This document shows, in pieces, positions 1 through 12,051 of a stretch of 64,000 nucleotides of DNA. The translations under genes were made by a program, and so were the position numbers. The DNA is from Ehretia macrophylla (lineage: Eukaryota; Streptophyta; Magnoliopsida; Boraginales; Ehretiaceae). Each line of letters opens with the position of its first letter. Positions within the stretch are counted from its first letter, which is position 1. Location: assembly GCA_037974665.1 (NCBI GenBank), contig CM075783.1, positions 17,330,762 through 17,394,761 of the forward strand, in the 5' to 3' direction. Below the pieces are notes generated by a model that saw only the letters and a list, made by a program, of their open reading frames with translations, was not told the DNA's origin and made no database searches.

Positions 1-1792
1 AATCCTTTAAGAGTGGCTGCTATGAAAGTGGAAATGGATGCCCTTCAACAAAATCAGATGTAAGAGCTGGTTGATCTCCCGGTTGGTGAAAAGACCGTTG
101 GATGCAAATGGGTTTTAGTGTTAAGTATCTTGCAGATGGCACCATTGATAGATATAAGGCCCGTTTTGTCACTAAAGGGTTTACTCAGGTACCCGGCAAG
201 GACTTTGGTGCGACATTTTTTCTTGTCGCCAGGTTAACTACAGTCAGACTTATCGTCTCTTTGGCTGTCTCATATTCTTGGCCTCTCCACCAGTTGGATG
301 TCAAAAATGCATTTCTTAATGGCGATCTCTCTGAGACTATCTACATGGATCCTCCACCAGGTTTTCGGGCTCAGGGGGTTATTCAGGGAAAGTGTGTCTC
401 CTTCGTAAATCCCTTTATGGGCTTAAACAATCCCCTCGTGCTTGGTTCAACCATTTCAGTGAGGTGGTTCTTACTATGGGGTTTATTAGGTGCAACTCTG
501 ATCATACATGCTTTGTTCGATACCATCCTCAAGGTCGGTGCATTGTTATATCAGTTTATATGGATGATATTATCATTACTAGAGATGACACTCATGGAAT
601 TGTTCAGGTAAAACGTGACCTTGGAATAATGTTTGACATTAAGGATTTGGGCAAGCTTCGATATTTTTTGGGTTTTGAAGTGACTCGAAATCGCCATGGT
701 ATATCTTTATCCCATAGAAAATATGCATTGGATCTTTTCCAAGATGCAGGCATGCTAGGTTGTCGACCTATCGCGACTCCTATGGACCCCAATCTTAAGT
801 TAACAAGGGAATCAAGGGAATTGTTAGTTGAGCCATCAGTATATCAAAGACTTGTGGGAGGACTTATTTATTTGACTAACACAAGGCCATACCTTACATA
901 TGCAGTGAGTATTGTAAGTCAATTCATGCATGCACCTCGTACCTCTCATCTGGATGCTGTCTATCATATCCTTCGGTATCTTAAATCTTCTCCTGGACTA
1001 GGAATATTTTATGCAACGGGTGTACAAAAAGGATTGTCCTGTTACACTGATGCAGATTATGCAGGGTCAAAGAGCGATAGGCGTTCTACCTCAGGGATGT
1101 GCACCATCCATGGCAATCACCTTATCTCATAGAAAAGTAAGAAGCAAGCAGTTGTCTCACGATCTTCTGTGAAAGCTGAGTACTATGCTATGGCCCAAGG
1201 AACATGTGAACAACTTTGGTTATGCTCTCTCTTATCTGAGTTAGGGTTTCCAATAACCTACTCATCCATCTTATTCTGTGACAATAAATCTGCTATTATG
1301 TTGTCCTCTGACTCAGTTCTTCATGAGAGGACAAAACACATTGAGGTTGATATCCATTTTATTCGGGATAAAGTCTGCTCAGGAGTGATCACACCTTACT
1401 TTCTTACATCATCTGAGCAGGCTGTTGACATGTTTACCAAGTCCCTTGGACCGTCACTTCTTCAATCAGCTCGTGGCAAGCTCGAGCTCGTCAATATCTT
1501 CGCCCCACCTTGAGGGGGAGTGTTGAAATATTTGAAGAAAAGAAGCTAACAACTAAGGATTTCTAGCTGTAGATTTCTTGAGCGGTGGGATTTCTTGAGT
1601 AGTGTGCCTCTAATTCAATCTTGACTAATGTAATTCTAGGGCAGTGTGATGTTTGACTTATGTAATCTTGTTTGGTCTATTTATTGCTTTGATTGTAAGA
1701 ATGTCTGTAATATAGATTGTAAGAATATTTTTATCAAATCCTTTCTTCCTATTGTTTATAATAATATTACATCATTATTGTCGACCTCTACA
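1..1792 (+). mobile_element. Ty1/copia retrotransposon, 3' part
   Basis: The 3' half of a copia-type LTR element, cut by the window edge. Reverse transcriptase signatures are visible (LDVKNAFLNGDL near 300, YMDDIIIT near 560), followed by the copia RNase H region (TDADYAGSKSDRRSTSG near 1050, then CDNKSAIML and ERTKHIEVD near 1280-1350). The reading region ends at about 1513 and is followed directly by a purine-rich tract (gagggggag, 1512-1520) and an LTR beginning TGTTGA. The coding region looks broken, with a few interruptions. The 5' part lies outside the window, so age from LTR comparison cannot be judged. Confidence 0.93.
1521..1792 (+). repeat. 3' LTR of the copia element
   Basis: Starts TGTTGAAATATTTG directly after the polypurine tract and ends near tctaca, giving the usual TG...CA ends and about 272 bp. 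The right boundary is inferred from the CA ending only, because the partner LTR lies outside the window. Confidence 0.7.
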
Positions 1793-2079
1793 TAAAAATT
1801 GCAGGATAAATATGGATTCTTCATTCATTATAGATGCAATGTTACACAGATTTTTGAACCTCAAGGAAAGCCAGTTACTGTATGAACTAAGGTATTCAAA
1901 AGAAAGCCACATATAAACACTATATATCAATTAAATAGGCATGATAGCATATAATATCACAATCATCATTGCTTCAATTTTGATGTAATAAACTATTGGG
2001 TTATCAAGTCGTTGCCTTCTTAGTATAGTCACATAGCAAAGTCAATAAGCCCAAAAATATCAACAAAAGCTAATTACAG
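1793..2079. other. Spacer, nothing recognised
   Basis: AT-rich sequence with no coding signal or repeat boundary that I can support. Confidence 0.5.
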
Positions 2080-3890
2080 ACTTCACTTTCTGGATGGTCT
2101 ATTGGGAGAGAAAGAGATATTTTTTGGGCAGTAGACTTAGTCTATTTTTAGGGAATGCGAAACTTTCCACGACTCCTTTAATAGTTATAGGACTACTGAC
2201 ACAACAGCAAAAAGGTAAAATGACGTTATTCAGTAGCCATTGTAGGTGTCATTACTTTTGTTCCATTCTGTCATCTCAAAAGTCAAAGGATATCGAATGA
2301 TCGATTCAGCATTGAGAGAATTAACCCTAAATCTAGAGTATTATGACTCAAAGAGCCATAGATTAACCAAACTATAGGCAATCATAAGAGTTCCCACTAA
2401 AGGCAAAAAGATGACTTAGGAGCAAAATCAGCAAGCGATGGGGGAAGAAAAGTAAGCAAGGGCCAAGGCGAGAATATCACCGCGGGATGGAAGAGAGAAG
2501 AAAAACTTCAATTGATGAACTCCTTGCTGCATCAATGCTCGAGAAAACAAGAGCGGGATAAGTGCCAACTACTAATGCTAATGGAAGCTTTTTCCTTGCT
2601 TCTGCAAGCTAACAACAAAGACATCAACGGTTGTTGTTCAAATTCTACACCATCGTCCGTCATTGTCCAGCCGTCTAATAGAAAACTAATTTCATGTTTA
2701 GTTCTAAGAGTACTTTTTTGTCACCCGATGCTATGGAGGGTCCCACTCCAGTATCCGCTTTGATTCATGCAGTTATTATAGTAACAATTGGCATTTTCAC
2801 CTAAATCTCTTAGGAAACTCAGCCTTAGTCTCTGAAACCAAGGACATAGGTAAAGATATAGATAGACCTAGCTCCTTGACTGTTTGATTGGAAAGAAAGA
2901 GAAGTAGAGTAGGATGAATGAAGCAGAAGTGATAGGCAAGCATGCCTTTAAGAGCTAATGCTATTGTAGCAGCTCCTTAGCCCCAATTAACTTCTTTGTT
3001 GTTTGCTTGATGAGTCACGGTCTGCCCATTGGACTGGCAAAGTTCATGAGCTGGTGTCCCTTCAAACATCGTTAGGCCCAAATTATGCGAACCACCAGAT
3101 CAATTGTCAAGTGCTCTCCCCTCTTGACTTTATCTCATTGTCTATCTCGTAATTATTTGATTCTGTTTGAATTAGCTCATACTCCTGCTCCTTGACCCTT
3201 TATCGCTAACGCGTATAAAGAAGTAAATGAAGCATGCATGTTAGAGGGATAAATTGATTTCTTAACGAGTCTTTCCAACTTTTTCAAGGTGATGTGGTGA
3301 TTGACTTCAATTCTACTGATTATCTCCAAAGTTCAGCGAATGAATAAAGTTAAGCGGTACTCATCCCTTTCTTTGCCACTTAAGGTAAAAGGGAGCAGTG
3401 ATAAAAGGGTGAGTATCATATGGAAATTCCACTAGCTAAATAAGATCAATGAATTCCACTATTGAAGTTTTCCTTCTTAGGCTTCAAGCTATTAGCCAAG
3501 GGAGTCAGTCTAAAGAGGAATACCAAACCACTAAGAAGAAAGTAGGAGTGGCCACTCCAGCAGAAACAGAGGTTCAAGAGTGAAAATTATTCATGTTCTC
3601 CGCTTTAGGGGCTGGAGTGCTTGGTCACTGGGGCTTCTTTTTCCTCAACCAATTCGGTTGGCCATCCTCAATAAATGAGCCAGATTTTTTTGGCATGCCC
3701 AATTTTTTCCAAAGCATACAGACAATGACGAAGTGACACGGATCTATTTCTACTTTCATTTCATTTCCTGCTAATATGGTTGCACTTGGGTAGGACCCTT
3801 CCTTTCGTCCCTGCGACTATTCCCTGAATGAGTGAATAGCGGGTTCACTCTGAAGGTTCACCCACCCGGTTACAACATTCCTTTCTATTG
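2080..3890. other. Candidate mitochondrial DNA insertion (NUMT)
   Basis: This stretch differs in texture from both flanks: base composition is more balanced and long A/T runs are missing. Wording such as the block near 3800-3880 (tcgtccctgcgactattc, then gaatgagtgaatagcggg) is reminiscent of plant mitochondrial intergenic DNA. The firmest support is a 27-codon piece at 2721-2804 matching a conserved segment of NADH dehydrogenase subunit 5. No complete organelle gene is present. Boundaries are approximate. A plastid origin (ndhF shares the motif) is possible but less likely, because the PVSALIHA wording fits nad5 better. Confidence 0.45.
2721..2804 (+). pseudogene. nad5: nad5-like fragment (NADH dehydrogenase subunit 5)
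   Basis: Translation gives [17 protein letters not shown] followed by [10 protein letters not shown] and a stop. The [16 protein letters not shown] block is a hallmark of the proton-pumping subunit NAD5 (and its plastid homologue NdhF), where it is part of a conserved transmembrane segment. The residues after it have drifted from the usual ATMVTAG. Only about 27 of several hundred codons are present, with no flanking nad5 sequence recognised. This is a non-functional fragment, most likely carried in with the surrounding organelle-derived DNA. Confidence 0.6.
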
Positions 3891-4784
3891 TGCCTAAAAT
3901 CTCTATTTTTGTTAATATTTCATGTGTTTCTATTTATAGTTCTTATGGAGCTACATTGTAACAAATCTTTTTTTTTTTTTTTTTGCAGGATTGGTACAGA
4001 ACGTTAGTTAGACTCTGGTTCGTAGATCGATCATAATTAGCTGAAGATGAGGTACATGATCATTTTCTTTAAGCACTTCATTTTTTATGTTATGGTCTCC
4101 TTTGAAATTCGCAGGTTTAATTGGCTGAAGATGAGGCTAGAACCATTCTGTTGCATCTAAATGTGAAGCCATGATGATTTAATACGACAGATACAATATA
4201 GTTTATACTAGATGTTATGTATCGATTATTCTGTATTTATCATCTGATCAGTGACAACGAAAGTCAAAAAATATCCTCTAACAAAAGGGCAGATACTCAA
4301 AAGATTCTTAAAAGACAATATCCCTATTTCTATGAATTTTGGATCTGTAATTACAGATTTGTTTGTTTTACTTTTCTCTTCACTTGCAGCAATAATATTT
4401 TTCATAAGTTGATGGCCTCGTTAATTTAATCTCAATATGGACTATGAGTCCGTAACACTGTTTCACAATTGTCTTAACTTTTATCTTCAACTCCTTTATA
4501 AGTGTTATCTTATACTACATAAATAAAACATTCTAAGCTCATTTTTATTCACCTTTTTTTTCACTCCTTACAAAGTACCTTTAAATAGTGTGCTAATATT
4601 GTACGATCTACAACATTTATTTGTATCTAGTAGCAATAAACTAGGTTTTCGTCTTTTATTGTTGATAGGGTCAACACAAAAAACAAATGGAGTTAGTAGC
4701 AAAAAAATTAAAAAAAGAATTATATAACCTATAAAGATTTTAGTGAGGTCATTAACCCCACTCCCCTGATGTAATACCTAATGC
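3891..4784. other. Spacer with splice-acceptor-like motifs
   Basis: Two T-rich tracts ending in AG (near 3990 and 4113) each precede a near-repeat, aattagctgaagatgagg and aattggctgaagatgagg. This could be a remnant of 3' exons or a local duplication. No open frame of useful length was found. The rest is AT-rich spacer. Confidence 0.3.
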
Positions 4785-5924
4785 CAGAGCTGGCAAATGG
4801 GCCAGCCCGGCACGGCCTGGCTCGGCCCGACCGAATCGTGGGTTAAGAAAAATGAGCCCGGCTCGGCACATATGTTTAGTGGGCTGAACTGGGCTGGGCT
4901 CAATTTTTAAAATATAGGACCCAGCTCGGCCCACGAGCCCGCTACTACGAGTCGCGAGTTGGACTGAGCTGGGCTGGGCCAGCCTATCTTTTTATTTTTT
5001 ATTAGTGTGTTCTGAATTTTGATAGTTGGATTAATAATGAAAAAAGCTTAAGCTTAACTTTTTTTACGAAAAAGTTAATTTAACAATTAACAAGACATAA
5101 GTTGATTGATAATATTAATATAAATAATAAAACATTACTTAACAAAACATAAGTTCACGAGACACGGATACGTTACTAATAAACATTAAAAAAAAAGAAC
5201 ATTATATAAATGCTTGAAGAAAGTTGGTGGAGAAGTTCTTCATTTTATTATGCTCCTTGTGCGGGTGCTGGGCCTGTTGGTGGTGGTGGTGGCGGTGGTT
5301 GAGGATTACAATAGTTTGAAACATTTGAGTGTTGAGATACAAGATGTCTTACAAGTGTTCTAATTCCAAATTGATGATGAAATATATATTTATGTTCATA
5401 ATAGTTACAAATTACATAGTCATGTTCTTCAAGGTAAGCAAAATAATTCCAAACATTTGAATGTAATCGTTGTGAAAGATTTTCTTCCCCCAATAGCCAT
5501 AGATATTGTGTATTCTCTTGTAGTAAAATAAAGAGACAATAGGTAGTAAAATAAATATATAGTTTTATAGTAAAATGAAGTTGAATACACTAACTATTTA
5601 TAAGAAAAATTACATGTACAAATTATAATATCAAGATGGGCTTTATCTGGGTTCGAATTGGGCCTGAGTTGTGTTTGAACTGGGCTTGTGCTGGGTTCGA
5701 GCTGGGATGGGCTGAGCTTATGGGCTGAGCTGGGCTGGGTTTGGGCACAAATAGGTTTGGGCACAAATGGATTGAGTCTAAAAATATAAGACCCAGCTCG
5801 GCCCACCTATATATGGTAGGCTGAGCCGAGTCGAATCCATTTTCATTCAAGTTGGGCTGGGCCCGAATTTTTGTGTACTAAACTGAACTGGGCCTGTATC
5901 GTCCCAGCCCAAATGCCACATCTA
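4785..5924 (-). mobile_element. Non-autonomous hAT element, copy A
   Basis: Ends are CAGAGCTGGCAAATGGGC on the left and, as reverse complement, TAGATGTGGCATTTGGGC on the right: imperfect terminal inverted repeats. Flanking 8-mers cctaatgc and cctaacac agree at 6 of 8 positions, consistent with an aged hAT target-site duplication. Both ends carry dense GGGCTGGGC/GGCCCAGCC-type subterminal repeats, typical of hAT transposase-binding ends. The AT-rich interior keeps a short reading frame related to a BED zinc finger but no transposase core. Element length is 1140 bp. It is homologous along its length to copy B (43314-44410), in the opposite orientation. Confidence 0.85.
5248..5500 (-). pseudogene. 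BED zinc-finger remnant in hAT copy A
   Basis: The frame reads as the N-terminal BED finger of a hAT transposase: SNVWNYFAYL, then VICNYYEHKY, then TLVRHLVSQH, followed by a proline run and GPAPAQGA. BED fingers normally use CxxC plus two histidines; here the second cysteine is tyrosine (CNYY), so zinc binding should be lost. The ATG used in copy B is conserved at 5498-5500, but one extra G shortly after it puts it out of frame with the rest, so copy A cannot make the intact peptide. The transposase catalytic and dimerisation regions are absent. Confidence 0.6.
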
Positions 5925-6429
5925 CCTAACACCGTTCCTGACAAGTATCACAAACAAAATTGATAAAATATTCGCCATAATGAATAACTGGCTACACACT
6001 AAACTTGGGGATCACTTCTGCTACTAAGGCCGATTTACTAGCAATCTAGGAAGGTCTTTGTAGGGGGCCTAACTTAGCATTGGATCATTTGCAGATAGAG
6101 ACAAATTCTAGGGCCATTCAGTCACTTATCATGGATAATACCTTGCCTAACAACCACTTCAAATCACAGATTGAGGAATCCAGAAACATTACGTGAAGCA
6201 TATGAAATTCTCAACTGGGGCATATATATCAAGAAGCCAACAATTATGTTGATTGGGTAGCGAACTATGGTTGGATCACTAGTTCAAAAATCGTACAAAT
6301 TGAACTAATTCTGAAACCCCTGTTGGTACTGGCAGAGCCAGCTTTCCTTCTGAGTTGGAGAAAAAGTTTTTATTTTTATTTTAGTAGAAAATAGAATTTA
6401 CATATTGAAACAATTAAAGAGCAACAAAG
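5925..6429. other. Spacer containing an RNase H fragment
   Basis: Apart from the RNase H-like fragment at 6014-6193 this is spacer with no further supported feature. Confidence 0.4.
6014..6193 (+). pseudogene. RNase H-like (RVT_3 type) fragment
   Basis: Translation reads TKADLLAI, stop, EGLCRGPNLALDHLQIETNS, then RAIQSLIMDN and NHFKSQIEES. This is the pattern of the plant LINE-associated RNase H fold: an E in the A-E-LLAI-EGL helix and an ETD/ETN acidic strand. The second catalytic acid is asparagine here (ETNS), and there is an in-frame stop. About 60 codons remain with no neighbouring LINE domain, so this is a stranded fragment. Confidence 0.55.
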
Positions 6430-6576
6430 AAGGTGAAATTAGTAGTAGTAATGGGTATGTTAATGGGGCCGAATGAGGCGTTTTACATATTGCATGCATC
6501 ACCCAGGTTCTTCATAAACGATTCTTTGTCTGCAAGATCTTTTCGCGATATTTCAGAGAAAATAATTTTTTTGTCT

Positions 6577-6830
6577 TCACCAGATCAAGGTTCTTGCTTT
6601 GCTAAGCATAGGGTCGCGGTTCCATCCAATCCTGAAAGGTCTTGGGGTTGTTTCCCATATTTGGTGTTGGGTCGCGTCGCATGTTGACGTGGTTCGTATC
6701 ATAACATTACCTTTTCCTTTTGAAAGAACCTTGTCCTCAAGGTTCAGACCCGAGTAGGGTTCGAGTACCTCAGCTTCGTCCACCCATGGAACTTCTCGAA
6801 AACTATTGATGGCAAACTTGTCATGCCTGA
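6577..6830 (-). mobile_element. Possible Ty3/gypsy pol 3'-end fragment
   Basis: A minus-strand frame contains VPWVDEAEVLEPYSG then LNLEDKVLSKGKGNVM. A glycine-rich LEDKV...KG-GN-V ending shortly before the 3' LTR is common in plant Ty3/gypsy integrase C-termini. A TGTTATG at about 6703 could be an LTR start. The match is short and there is no second LTR nearby. It may belong with the gypsy 5' piece at 13690-14603, but their LTR-like sequences do not resemble each other by eye. Fossil, broken. Confidence 0.25.
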
Positions 6831-7029
6831 ATTGACTTTCAACCATAGACTCTTTCTTCAATACTATCGTATAACAATAGCAGCTCTTCAGGCCTTGTAT
6901 AATTAGGTAAGCAACATTGGAATTAAGAGCACCTCCTAGAATATTATCCAAGTTATGAACTACTAAAACAAATTTCTCAGGATCACTGATGCAGCCTGCG
7001 AGGACATCATTGTGGCCTGCAATGTATTT

Positions 7030-7247
7030 AGTTGCAGAAGTTCCATGGAGGTTTTTGTCTATGAAGTCTTCAAATCTGCCTAATTTTGCAATGTCATCCG
7101 CTAGTAATTTATGCAGTCCTGAATTTGATAACTGTGGTTTGTGATATTGGTCAATGAGAACTTTTTTCGCCGATATATTTTGGTAAACTAGAGCAGGTTT
7201 GTTTCCCTTTCTTCCATGCAAATATTCAATACTTTTAGCGATGCCTT
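7030..7247 (-). pseudogene. LRR receptor-like kinase fragment, C-lobe side
   Basis: Reads GIAKSIEYLHGRKGNKPALV, then YQNISAKKVLIDQYHKPQLS, then NSGLHKLLADDI. This resembles the kinase domain of plant LRR receptor-like kinases of the At5g51560 type, a group that already lacks canonical HRD and DFG motifs (here YQN and SNSG). After LADDI the sequence jumps to GRFEDFIDKNLHG, as expected if the middle of the C-lobe is deleted. It is the direct continuation of 12814-13230: the copia element between them is flanked by gcctt, and with one gcctt the frame reads ...VSIIEGIAKSIEYLHG. Non-functional gene fragment. Confidence 0.7.
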
Positions 7248-8012
7248 TGTTGGGAGGAAACCCGATATCAAAAACACAAACAACAAATGCACAGCGGAAA
7301 TAACACCCTCCCACCTTGTATAAACCTGTTAGGAAGCAACAAATAGAGCCAACAACAATATGCACAAATCTGAAAATTCCAGAAAATAGAGCAACACCAA
7401 GATTTTAACGTGGAAAACCTCCCCAACGTGGAGAGTAAAAACCACGGGACCGTAGTCCACCTAAAAACTTCCACTATCAACAAATAATGGGTACAAGAGA
7501 GTCTTCTCTAGCTACAACTAGAGGCATACACAATACATTCACTAAGAATAACATATTCTTGCAAACATTGCATCAACAAAAGAGATTAAACCAAGAAGTA
7601 GGAGAGAAATCACCAAAAACATCGTCACTGTTCACGTCAGAAAAACGGGCTGTAGAGAGCTCCAAATCTGATCTCCACCGTTCAGATAGAAGACCCACGA
7701 GTTGTGAACATGCACGTAAAATTTCAGCTCAATCGGACCACAAATGACCTTCCGATCGTCAACTTGATGAAGATGGCGCAGACTGAAATTTCTGCACTCT
7801 TCTTCTTCTTTCTCTCTCTGTTTTTTTTTTTCTCTCTCTCTCGTTCACTCACTCTCTCTTTTTTTGAAAACAAGTGACAGACCAGCTGGTCTGTCCATTC
7901 CATTCTTTTTTTTTTTGTTTATTGTTTTTCTCTTTTTTTTGTTTTCTTTTGGTCAAAAAGCAAAAGCCATAATGATAACCACCCACATGGGTTGGTCTCT
8001 CCTAGCACAACA
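7248..8012 (-). repeat. LTR of the copia element, 3' in element orientation
   Basis: Begins TGTTGGGAGGAAACCCGATA and ends CCTAGCACAACA on the plus strand, about 765 bp. Nearly identical to 12052-12813. A purine tract (reverse complement ttggtgggggagat) abuts it on the internal side. Confidence 0.93.
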
Positions 8013-11000
8013 ATCTCCCCCACCAACTCAAGTGGGTGGGTCAATCAACTCGGCAACCAAACGACATATCTCAAGCTTCTCTCTTGGCAGCGCCTTCGTC
8101 AACATATCGGAGCCATTATCATCTGTGTGAACTTTTTCAAGTTTCAACAACTTTGAATTCAAAACATCCCTGATCCAATGGTACCTCACATCAATATGTT
8201 TCGATCTTGAATGAAATGAAGAATTCTTACCAAGATGTATTGCACTCTGATTGTCGCAATACAAGACATAATCATCTTGCTCAAACCCAAGTTCTTCCAG
8301 AAACTTTTTCATCCATAGCAATTCCTTGCATGCTTCAGTTGCTGCAATGAACTCCGCTTCAGTGGTGGAAAGGGCAACACACTTTTGCAATCTCGATTGC
8401 CATGCCACAGCTCCCCCTGCAAAGGTAATCAAATAACCCGAAGTAGACTTACGAGTATCAACATCTCCAGCCATATCAGCATCTGTGTAACCCACAAGCA
8501 TAGGCTTCTCACATCCAAAGCAAAGTCTCAGTTTGGATGTGCCTCGAAGATATCTCATAATCCACTTCACTGCATTCTAGTGTTCTCTCCCAGGATTTGA
8601 GAGAAAACGACTCACCGTACCAACTGCATGTGCTATGTCTGGCCGTGTACACACCATAGCATACATCAAACTTTCCACTGCTGAAGAATATGGAACATTC
8701 TGCATATCTTTCTTTTCTTCATCTGTAGAAGGACACTGTTGAGCACTTAGCTTAAAGTGAGTAGCAAGAGGAGCACTAACCACTTTAGCTTTATCCATGT
8801 TAAACTTTTGAAGTACTTTCTCGATGTACTTCTCCTGTAACAAATACACCTTTTTGCCATTTCTGTCTCGATTGATTCTCATGCCAAGAATCTGCTTTGC
8901 CGGTTCTAAGTCTTTCATAGAAAAAGATTTATTCAATTGTTTCTTCAACCTGTCAATTCTTGAAGAATTCCTGCCAATAATCAACATATCATCAACGTAT
9001 AGCAACAAGATAATAAAATCATCATCAGAGAATTTTTGAGAAAAGACACAATGATCCGAAGAAGTTTTCCTGTAGCCTTGCTCCCCCATAACAGATTCAA
9101 ACTTCTTATACCATTGTCGAGGTGCTTGTTTCAAGCCATAAAGACTTTTCTTCAGTTTACACACATAATCCTCTTTTCCTTTTTCTTTGAATCCCTCCGG
9201 TTGTTCCATGTAAATTTCTTCCTCCAAATCACCGTGAAGAAAAGCAGTTTTCACATCCATCTGCTCAATCTCTAGATCAAGACTAGCAGCCAAACCCAGA
9301 ACAACTCGAATGGATGACATTTTCACAACTGGAGAGAAAATCTCATCAAAGTCAATACCCTTTCTCTGACTGAACCCTTTCACAACCAGTCTTGCTTTGT
9401 ATCGTAGTTGTGAAGTATTTTCTTGTTGCTTTAACCTGTAAACCCATCTGTTTTTCAAAGCTCTTTTGCCTTTAGGCAACTTCACCAACTCAAATGTGCA
9501 ATTTTCATGCAAAGATTTCATCTCATCTTGCATAGCTTCCATCCACTCATTTTTATGTTTATCATCCATAACTTCTTCAAAGCTTTCAGGCTCACCTCCA
9601 TCTGTCAATAAAACATACTCATCAGAAGAGTATCTTGTGGAAGGCTGTCTATCTCTAACGGACCTCCTGAGTGGAACTGTTGGTGGAGTCTCAAGCTGAT
9701 TATCATCATCACCTACCTCAACCTGTGTAGGACTTTCTGCTTGATCATCATTGGGGAAATTACCTTGATCATCATCTTCAACCTGCTCTGTTGCTGGTGG
9801 CGTTGAAGGCACTATATCAAGATCAGCCAATTCATCTGACGGTGGGGGTAACTCTTTATCTGCTTTACCAATGTCCTGAATTGTTTGGTCCTCCACAAAT
9901 ACAACATCTCTGCTCCTGACAATTTTATTCTCAACTGGATCATATAGCCTGTAACCAAATTCATCAAGGCCATAACCAATAAATATATATTGTCGTGTCT
10001 TCACATCAAGTTTGGACCTTTCATCCTTTAGAATATGTACAAATACCTTGCATCCAAAGACTCGCAAATGATCATAAGAAGCATCTTTCCCTGTCCAAAC
10101 TCTATTAGGAACATTAAGCTTTAATGGAATACATGGTGAGAGATTCAACAAATGAACAACTGTATTCAAAGCCTCACCCCAGAATGAATGTGGTAGATTT
10201 GCATGTGAAAGCAAACATCTTACCTTTTCAATCAAAGTTCTATTCATTCTCTCAGCAACACCATTCAACTGTGGTGTCTTTGGCAGTGTCTTTTGATGCC
10301 TGATACCTTGCTCTTTGCAATACCTGTCAAATGGACCACAATATTCACCTCCATTATCTGTACGGATGCATTTCAATTTTCTTCCTGTTTCTCTTTCAAC
10401 GGATGCTTGAAACTGCTTGAATACATCCAACACTTGATCTTTAGACTTCAAGGTATAAGCCCAAGTCTTCCTGGAGTGGTCATCAATAAACGTCACAAAG
10501 TAAAGAGAACCACCAAGTGTTTTAATTTTCATCGGACCACACAGATCCGAATGTACCAGCTCAAGTCCATTTTCCTTCCTGGAAGGTGGATGACTCTCGA
10601 AAGAAACCCTGTTCTGCTTTCCTGCAAAGCAATGATCACATTTTCTCATATGTGGATCTGTTAGTCCCGATAAAATTTTCTTCTTGGATAAAACTGAAAT
10701 TCCCTTCTCACTCATGTGACCCAGTCTCTTGTGCCACAACTCTGTTGCATCTTCATTTTCCACTGCATTGACAATGCTCCTGGAAACCTTTGAATTCATC
10801 AAATACAAAGTTGAGCATTTCTTACCTTTGGCTACAACCATAGAGCCCCTTGTAAGTTTCCATTGACCATTACCGAAGGTATTAAGAAAACCTTCATCAT
10901 CAAGTCTACCTGCAGAGATCAAATTCAATCTAATGTCAGGAACATGCTTCACATCTTTAAGAATTAATTTGCTGCCATTTTCAGTCTCCAAGCAAACATT

Positions 11001-12051
11001 TCTTGTGCCGACAACTTTGGCGATACCATCATTACCCATTTTCACAACCCCAAAATTACCAGCTGTATAAGACATAAAAAAGTCCTTTCGAGAAGTAGCA
11101 TGAATAGAAGCACCACTGTCAATCACCCAACATGTATCATGACATGCAAGATTAATAACATCGCTGTCATATACAATGAAAAACTCCTGTGTAGTGGTAG
11201 CAACTCGATCTTTACCACTATCATCATCTTTTTTCTTATCATTATCTTTGTTTTTATTTTCATTTTGCAATATTCTGCAAAATCTCTTGATATGACCCAT
11301 TTTTCCACAGTGATGACATTTGACATTACTATACTTCCCTCTTGACTTGCTTCTACTACTTCCTCTATTTCCCGAACCTTTTTGCTTATTCCTCTCCCTA
11401 GATTCAGTAATCAAAGCTTCTGACTCTATAGAGGAATTTTGTGACTTTCTTCTAGCTTCTTCATTTACAAGTCTACTTTTAGCTAGATTTAAAGTGATTT
11501 CACCATCAGGGGTTGAGTTACACAATGACATTCTAAATGTCTCCCATGAGTCCGGTAAAGTACCAAGAAGTAATAACCCCTTAAGTTCATCATCCAATTT
11601 AATTCCAGTGGCAGCTAACTGATTTATAATCCCAAGATATTCATTTACATGATCAGTTATAGGGGTTTTATCTCGGTATCTCAAACCTATCAATTGTTTT
11701 ATCAAAAACAACTTGTTGCTCCCACACTTTTGTGCATACAATTCTTCAAGTTTGTTCCATAATGTGCGTGCATGTGTTTCTTCACTAATGTGGTTCATCA
11801 CATTATCATCTACCCATGTCCTAATATACCCACACACTTGTTTGTGAAATAACTCTCATTCTTCATCAGTTTTACTCACGGGTTTTTCAGTAGTAAACAC
11901 CGGTAGATAATAATCTTTCACATACAACAAGTCTTCCATTTTTCTTTTCCACATGGCATAATTCAAACCATTCAAACATATCATTCTACTTGTATTAACT
12001 TCCATTGTTTATACAAAACAACAATTCAATAACCAAGCTCTGAGGCCACTT

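Noticed and set aside
2512-2763. 83-codon frame starting MMNSLLHQCSRKQERDK
   Set aside because: It overlaps the nad5-like piece in a different frame and shows no domain; more likely chance within organelle-derived DNA.
5594-5850. Open frames rich in AQPSSAHKLSPSQ-type wording
   Set aside because: Generated by the GGGCTGGGC subterminal repeats of hAT copy A on the opposite strand; no domain.
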